DNA from: Spirochaetales bacterium
GTDB lineage: Bacteria > Spirochaetota > Spirochaetia > DSM-27196 > Alkalispirochaetaceae
Direction: 5' to 3'
Length of the DNA: 64,000 nt
Assembly (NCBI GenBank): GCA_028282545.1
Contig: JANQHT010000078.1
Coordinates: forward strand, 1-64,000
Position numbers and translations under genes: made by a program. The notes beneath the pieces are model-generated. The model was given only the letters and a program-made list of their open reading frames with translations. It was not told the origin of the DNA and did no database searches. Within the stretch, counting starts at the first letter, position 1. The number at the start of each line of letters is the position of its first letter. Of this stretch, positions 59,769-64,000 are shown piece by piece.

Positions 59769-62732
59769 GTGAACAAAAACGACCGCTACGAATTCGAAGA
59801 GATCCCCGTCAAAGAGCTCATGCAGCTCCGCGTGCGCGAGATCCTGTTGATCTGCAGCGCCTACGACAGTTTTATGCTGGAAGAAGACGGGCGCGTGGAC
59901 GAGCAAATCTTCGAGGAGTACGCGTCGCTCCACCTCCGCTATCCGCCGCGCTTCACCCAGGCGTTCAGCGAGGAGGCGGCGATGCGCTTCCTAAAGACGC
60001 GTTCCTTCGACCTGGTCATTTCGATGGTAAACGTCGGCGGTCCGGATGCGGCAGATCTGGCACACCGTATTCACACAACGTACCCGTCGCTTCCCGTCGT
60101 GTTGCTCTCGCCGGCGGGACGGACCACCGGAACGACCGCTTCCGTCGTTCACCGGGGAGACTCCGTACACGAGTTCGCCTGGCTCGGTGACGATTCGATT
60201 CTCCTGGCGATCGTCAAGGTGATCGAGGATCGGAGAAACGTTGACAGGGACGTCGCCGAGGCGGGTGTGCAGGTGATCATCCTTGTGGAAGATTCCGTTC
60301 GGTTCTATTCGGGATACCTGCCGGTGATCTACCGAACGCTCATCCAGCAGGGCCGAAACCTCATGGAGGAGGGACTCAACGAATGGGAGCAGACAACACG
60401 TATGCGTTGCCGTCCCAAGATCCTGCTCGCCAAGACGTACGAGGAAGCAACGGACCTCTTCGACCGGTACCGAGAACACGTGCTCGGCGTCATAACCGAC
60501 GTCTCCTATCCGAGGGGCGGAGAGGAGGATCCCGAGGCCGGAATCGAACTGTGCCGGCGTATACGTGATAAAGACCCGGACCTTCCGATCCTTGTGCAGT
60601 CGTCCAACCGTGACCATCGTGACGCCGCACGCGAGTGGAACGCCGAGTTCCTCCACAAGTACGCCAAAGACCTCTACTTACAGCTCCAGCGCTACCTGCG
60701 CCACCACTACGGTTTCGGCGACATCCTCTTTCGCAACCCCGAGACGGGAACGGTTGTTGCCCAGGCGTCGAACCTGCGGGAACTGCAGGCGATCATCCGG
60801 GATGTCCCGGATGAAAGCGTCGTCCACCACTTCCGGCGTAACGACGTGTCGCGCTGGCTCCGCGCGCGGGCGCTCTTCCCGCTGGCGCGCGTAATGTGGA
60901 AGTACCAGCCGGATCTGACAGACCCGGAACGTTCGAGAGAGGGTGCGTACAACATCATCGCCGCCTATAGGCGGTGGCAAAGCCGCGGGAAGATCGCGCG
61001 ATTCGACCGCAGTCGGTACGACGTCTATGCGTCGTTCGCACGAATCGGAAACGGGTCCCTGGGGGGCAAGGGGCGTGGACTCGCCTTCGTGGACCACACG
61101 CTCAAGAACCACGACGTTCGCGACCGTTACCCCGGCGTGCTCGTGTCGATTCCGCGAACGGTTGTGCTCGCAACCGATATCTTCTCACGTTTCATGGAAG
61201 CGGAGGAACTGGCGCACCTGCACACGGAGGAACTCTCGGACGACCAGATACTGGCGGCGGTGGTCGCCGTCGACTTCGACCGGGAGTTGCGGGCGGATCT
61301 CCGGGCGGTACTGACGGTGATCACGGGGCCCATGGCCGTTCGGTCCTCCAGCCAGCTCGAAGACTCCAGCTACCAGCCGTTCGCCGGCGTGTACAACACG
61401 TTCCTGCTTCCAAACGCCGCAGACGACACTCAACGCCTAAGCGACCTGGAAACCGCGATCAAGTGCGTCTTTGCCTCGACCTACTTCCGCGCATCCCGGG
61501 ACTATCTCGCATCGGTTCACAGTCGCGCCACCGAGGAAAAGATGGGCGTGATCATCCAGGAGATGACGGGAACGGTCCACGGCGACCGCTGCTATCCGAC
61601 GATCTCCGGCGTGGCGCGGTCCATCAACTTCTACCCGACGGAACACGAGTCGAGTGACGACGGAGTCGCCTACGCGGCGATCGGACTCGGAAAGAGCGTG
61701 GTGGACGGGATGCCCTCCCTGCGTTTTAATCCGCGTCGCCCCGACGCGGCGCTGCAACTGAACGATACGGAGGCCGCCCTGCGTACGACGCAGAAACACT
61801 TCTACGCGCTCCGGATGTCGATGGACGCGTTCGAGGCGTCCGTGGACGAGGAAACGCCGCTTGAAGTTCGTGACGTACGGACGGCTTCAGAGGATCCGTC
61901 CTTCCCGTTGGTGGTCTCCACGTATGACCGGCACGAGCACACGTTGCGTGACGGATGGGCCCCTCCGGGGCGTCCCGTTGTAACCATGGCGGGAATACTC
62001 AAGTTTGACGCCTTTCCGCTGGCACAGATTCTCAGCGATCTGCTGGAAATATCGGCGCGGGAGCTCGGCACGCCGGTAGAAATCGAGTTTGCCGTCGATC
62101 TCAACCGGCCCACGGGTGAGCCGGCGCTTTTCAGTTTTCTCCAGGTCCGGCCGATCATCCCCGGCGCCGAATCGAACGACGTGGACCTAACCGGCATTGA
62201 CGCGTCACAGGCGCTTGTCTACTCGGCGTCGGCACTCGGCAACGGCGTTCTCAGTGACGCGACACACGTGCTCTACGTAAAACCGAACGCGTTTGACCCG
62301 GCGAACAGCCGGGAGATCGCCGAGGCGATCGGTACAGTGAACGAGCGCATGGCCGCCTCGGGAGAACAGTGTGTGCTGATAGTGCCGGGACGGCTCGGGT
62401 CACGCGACCCGTGGCTGGGAATCCCCGTGGCGTGGCACCACATCTGCCAGGCACAGGTCATCTGCGAGTACGAACTGGAAGGCTTTGTCGTGGACCCCAG
62501 CCAAGGTTCGCACTTCTTCCACAACATTACGGCACTCCGCGTCGGGTACCTCACCGTCGCCAAAAACGCGATCGACTTCCCCTACCTCGACGCATCCCCG
62601 GCTTGGTTCGACGAACGGGGCGTTTGCGCGGTCTCCTACTCGCAGGGTATCGAAACGGTCATAGACGGGAAGAACCGCGTGGCGGTTGTGAGGTACCCCG
62701 CGGAAACCGACGGTACCGCCCGGGAACCGTAG
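59769..62732 (+). CDS. PEP synthase/PPDK-like ATP-grasp protein with two receiver-like domains
   Basis: 987 residues from the GTG at 59769 (VNKNDRYEFEEIP); a TTG at 59694 would place the terminator-like repeats inside the gene. About residues 15-140 form a receiver-like domain lacking the phospho-Asp, and about 165-325 a second one that keeps VEDS, LGVITDVSYPRGG (Asp), PILVQSS and FLHKYAKD (Lys). From about 430, a PPDK N-terminal ATP-grasp domain follows: GSLGGKGRGLAFV, MAVRSSSQLEDSSYQPFAGV, VIIQEMTGTVHGD, AIGLGKSVVDG and FSFLQVRPI. The phosphohistidine swivel and PEP-binding domains of true PEP synthase are missing; the remaining ~140 residues are unlike them. Role unknown; it is not a normal PEP synthase. 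Confidence 0.8.
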   Translation: MNKNDRYEFEEIPVKELMQLRVREILLICSAYDSFMLEEDGRVDEQIFEEYASLHLRYPPRFTQAFSEEAAMRFLKTRSFDLVISMVNVGGPDAADLAHRIHTTYPSLPVVLLSPAGRTTGTTASVVHRGDSVHEFAWLGDDSILLAIVKVIEDRRNVDRDVAEAGVQVIILVEDSVRFYSGYLPVIYRTLIQQGRNLMEEGLNEWEQTTRMRCRPKILLAKTYEEATDLFDRYREHVLGVITDVSYPRGGEEDPEAGIELCRRIRDKDPDLPILVQSSNRDHRDAAREWNAEFLHKYAKDLYLQLQRYLRHHYGFGDILFRNPETGTVVAQASNLRELQAIIRDVPDESVVHHFRRNDVSRWLRARALFPLARVMWKYQPDLTDPERSREGAYNIIAAYRRWQSRGKIARFDRSRYDVYASFARIGNGSLGGKGRGLAFVDHTLKNHDVRDRYPGVLVSIPRTVVLATDIFSRFMEAEELAHLHTEELSDDQILAAVVAVDFDRELRADLRAVLTVITGPMAVRSSSQLEDSSYQPFAGVYNTFLLPNAADDTQRLSDLETAIKCVFASTYFRASRDYLASVHSRATEEKMGVIIQEMTGTVHGDRCYPTISGVARSINFYPTEHESSDDGVAYAAIGLGKSVVDGMPSLRFNPRRPDAALQLNDTEAALRTTQKHFYALRMSMDAFEASVDEETPLEVRDVRTASEDPSFPLVVSTYDRHEHTLRDGWAPPGRPVVTMAGILKFDAFPLAQILSDLLEISARELGTPVEIEFAVDLNRPTGEPALFSFLQVRPIIPGAESNDVDLTGIDASQALVYSASALGNGVLSDATHVLYVKPNAFDPANSREIAEAIGTVNERMAASGEQCVLIVPGRLGSRDPWLGIPVAWHHICQAQVICEYELEGFVVDPSQGSHFFHNITALRVGYLTVAKNAIDFPYLDASPAWFDERGVCAVSYSQGIETVIDGKNRVAVVRYPAETDGTAREP

Positions 62733-62902
62733 GTAGGACCCGCGGGCACGTCAACGGCGGCACCGCGTTGCGGGCGTGTAGAGACCCGTGAATGCCCTCG
62801 TCTATCTCCGCAACGATCACGTCTACCGCTTTTGCTCCGGCGTTTACGAAATCGTTCATACCGCGCCGACAACCAACGGGAATAGCGCATTGCGGACAAC
62901 GT

Positions 62903-63364
62903 TCATGGTATCACCCCGGTGGGGTTGGATTTGTTGTTCTCGGCAAAGGGCGTGATCAAACCGAGAGAGCGCGCACACCGGTTCATGGCGCGGTCAAATG
63001 AGAAAAGGTGAACCGCGCCGCCATGCTCCACAACGCCTCCCGCCAGGAATTCTGCCGTAGCCATGTGCAAAGCATCCAGCGTTCGAACAACAACGGGAAA
63101 CGTACCCTTGGCGCGTTCTTTGATGGCCGCAGAGAGGAGGAACAGGTCGGTACCATCCAAGACCGCACCGAGACGATCCCGCGCCGCAACAAGACCATCA
63201 TCGTCAAGGAGACCTTCCAGCCGCGCACGCTCAATGACGCGCCGGCACTCGATCTCCAGCAGTTCGCTCGAAACAACACGAGGAATCGCCGACACGTGAT
63301 GAATCGCAGGATCACCGTTCAGGATATACCGAAGTGCTACCGACGAATCGAGATACGCGATCAC
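62903..63364 (-). CDS. vapC: PIN-domain ribonuclease toxin (VapC family)
   Basis: 153 residues from a GTG overlapping the antitoxin stop. PIN residues: IAYLDSSVALRYIL (first Asp), VVSSELLEIECRRVIERARL (Glu), TLDALHMATAEFL (Asp) and LFSFDRAMNRCARSLGL (last Asp). The -SSEL-x-x-E-x-R- pattern is common in VapC proteins paired with Phd-type antitoxins. It is the third intact toxin gene in the window. Confidence 0.9.
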   Translation of the reverse strand: MIAYLDSSVALRYILNGDPAIHHVSAIPRVVSSELLEIECRRVIERARLEGLLDDDGLVAARDRLGAVLDGTDLFLLSAAIKERAKGTFPVVVRTLDALHMATAEFLAGGVVEHGGAVHLFSFDRAMNRCARSLGLITPFAENNKSNPTGVIP

Positions 63365-63600
63365 CGGTCAGCCCGCTCCCTTTCCAAAAGGCGGACGGCG
63401 TCTTCATCGATCAACGATTCCGCACGGGGGAGATCAAAGATCCGCCTGGCGGGACGCACAAGTTCAAGGTCTCGCGCGATCGGGATGATCATTGCCACCG
63501 GGCGTTTGTGGTCAAGTATCGTAACGGAATGGCCTTCCGCCACCCATCGTAACTCCCGGCTGAGATGCGCCTTTAACTCCGCAATCCCGATAGTCTGCAT
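63361..63600 (-). CDS. Phd/YefM-type antitoxin
   Basis: 79 residues: IGIAELKAHLSRELRWVAEG and HSVTILDHKRPVAMIIP form the Phd DNA-binding fold, and the C-terminal part (FDLPRAESLIDEDAVRLLE) is the toxin-binding helix. The ATG is fixed by family alignment and has no ribosome-binding site; a strong promoter ends six bases before it. Confidence 0.88.
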   Translation of the reverse strand: MQTIGIAELKAHLSRELRWVAEGHSVTILDHKRPVAMIIPIARDLELVRPARRIFDLPRAESLIDEDAVRLLERERADR

Positions 63601-63635
63601 GTGACTATTTTATGACTATTTTTTGAAATTTTCAA
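63601..63635 (-). promoter_or_regulatory. Leaderless promoter with direct repeats, third TA operon
   Basis: TTGAAA (63635-63630), exactly 17 bases, TAAAAT (63612-63607), six bases, then ATG at 63600. The 10-base repeat AAAATAGTCA occurs twice (63622-63613 and 63611-63602) with an 11-base period over the spacer and start, a likely antitoxin operator. Confidence 0.75.
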
Positions 63636-63692
63636 CGACGATGCGCGAGACGTTTATCCCTACGTTAAGGAAAAAAGGACGACCCAGCGGCC

Positions 63693-64000
63693 CTACCCGA
63701 TCTCCACCCCCAGCCCCTTCTCCTGGGCGATCGCGTAGGCGCGCAGGCTGATCATCGTGTCCTGTACGCCGACGCCTGTGAGGTCGCACATGGTGACCTG
63801 CTGCTCGTCGGTTCGGCCCGGGTGCTTACCGTTCACAAAGGCGCCGAGTTCAAAGATGGGAGTCTCCGCCGTGATGGCGCCGTCCCGCAGGGCGGATCGC
63901 AGTTCGCCCAGACGCGTACTCTGCGCCTTTAAATCGCAGGCGAGAATATTCACCGCGCCGGCCACCGCCCCTTCCAGTTCCTGCTTCTCTTCGGCGTCGG
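63693..64000 (-). CDS. Ornithine cyclodeaminase/mu-crystallin family protein, N-terminal part outside window
   Basis: The frame is open to the window edge and ends at 63693. The ~100 visible residues match the C-terminal part of the family: FELGAFVNGKHPGRTDEQQ, VTMCDLTGVGVQDTMISLRA and YAIAQEKGLGVEIG, like the typical ...GE-x-x-x-G-x-x-x-GR...D-x-TG-x-A-x-QD... pattern. Members include ornithine cyclodeaminase and imine reductases such as alanine or ketimine dehydrogenase. The N-terminal lysine-binding and Rossmann parts are not seen, so activity cannot be assigned. Confidence 0.8.
   Translation of the reverse strand, partial: DAEEKQELEGAVAGAVNILACDLKAQSTRLGELRSALRDGAITAETPIFELGAFVNGKHPGRTDEQQVTMCDLTGVGVQDTMISLRAYAIAQEKGLGVEIG

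Noticed and set aside
1-64000. CRISPR array, prophage or integrase-bearing element
   Set aside because: No regularly spaced repeats, phage structural genes or recombinase genes were seen; the only transposase is the IS630 stump at 50300-50508.

Overview
The window reads as chromosomal DNA of a free-living, G+C-rich spirochaete (Spirochaetales/Spirochaetaceae type). The main clue is that three unrelated solute-binding proteins (8907, 40012, 56677) have signal peptides ending in A-GG(G)-Q/E-E, such as FAGGGQEE, WAGGQDE and FAGGEQE, a style common in Spirochaeta-like genomes. Gene content is heterotrophic: many sugar, nucleoside and organic-acid importers with sugar kinases, isomerases and amino-acid enzymes. 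No rRNA, tRNA, CRISPR array or prophage was seen.

Layout. 1-1546: end of a fibronectin-III surface protein and a cNMP-binding protein. 1587-15533: two complete BMP/nucleoside-type ABC transporter sets (ATPase plus two permeases each; 2310-6051 minus, 12007-15533 plus) around one BMP solute-binding protein (8907), with two paralogous small exported proteins, a large lipoprotein, a deletion-damaged methyltransferase gene and cysH between them. 15538-23636: an AAA/DUF4143 ATPase, a hydrolase/MarR pair, a flavodoxin, a two-subunit molybdenum hydroxylase without FAD subunit, a ribokinase and a Phd/VapC pair. 23704-33705: one long minus-strand operon under a DeoR repressor for L-fucose/lyxose-like sugars (fucI, fucU, FGGY and PfkB kinases, D-lyxose isomerase, two dehydrogenases). 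34693-42924: a second sugar operon (SorC regulator, SDR, ABC importer, ribulokinase-like kinase) that lies exactly between two 71-bp direct repeats copied from the 3' end of the adjacent CPBP protease gene, so it looks like an inserted island. 43135-48746: a hybrid sensor kinase, a URO-D-like protein, an MFS permease and aspartate kinase. 48747-51431: a scrap-yard of acquired DNA (A+T-richer ATPase, IS630 remnant, headless VapC, intact VapC/AbrB pair). 51463-59663: gdhA divergent from an operon of diaminobutyrate-type aminotransferase, asd, M20 amidohydrolase and a TRAP transporter. 59769-62732: a phosphoenolpyruvate-synthase-like ATP-grasp protein with receiver-like domains. The window ends with a third TA pair and the C-terminal part of an ornithine cyclodeaminase-family gene.

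The most unusual signals are: (1) the 71-bp repeats bounding an 8.4-kb sugar operon; (2) a shared leaderless-promoter layout, with a TTGA-type -35 box 34-36 bases before the start codon and no Shine-Dalgarno, in front of all three TA operons and both DUF4143 ATPase genes; and (3) an AbrB antitoxin whose start codon, predicted from that layout and from family alignment, would be AUA.
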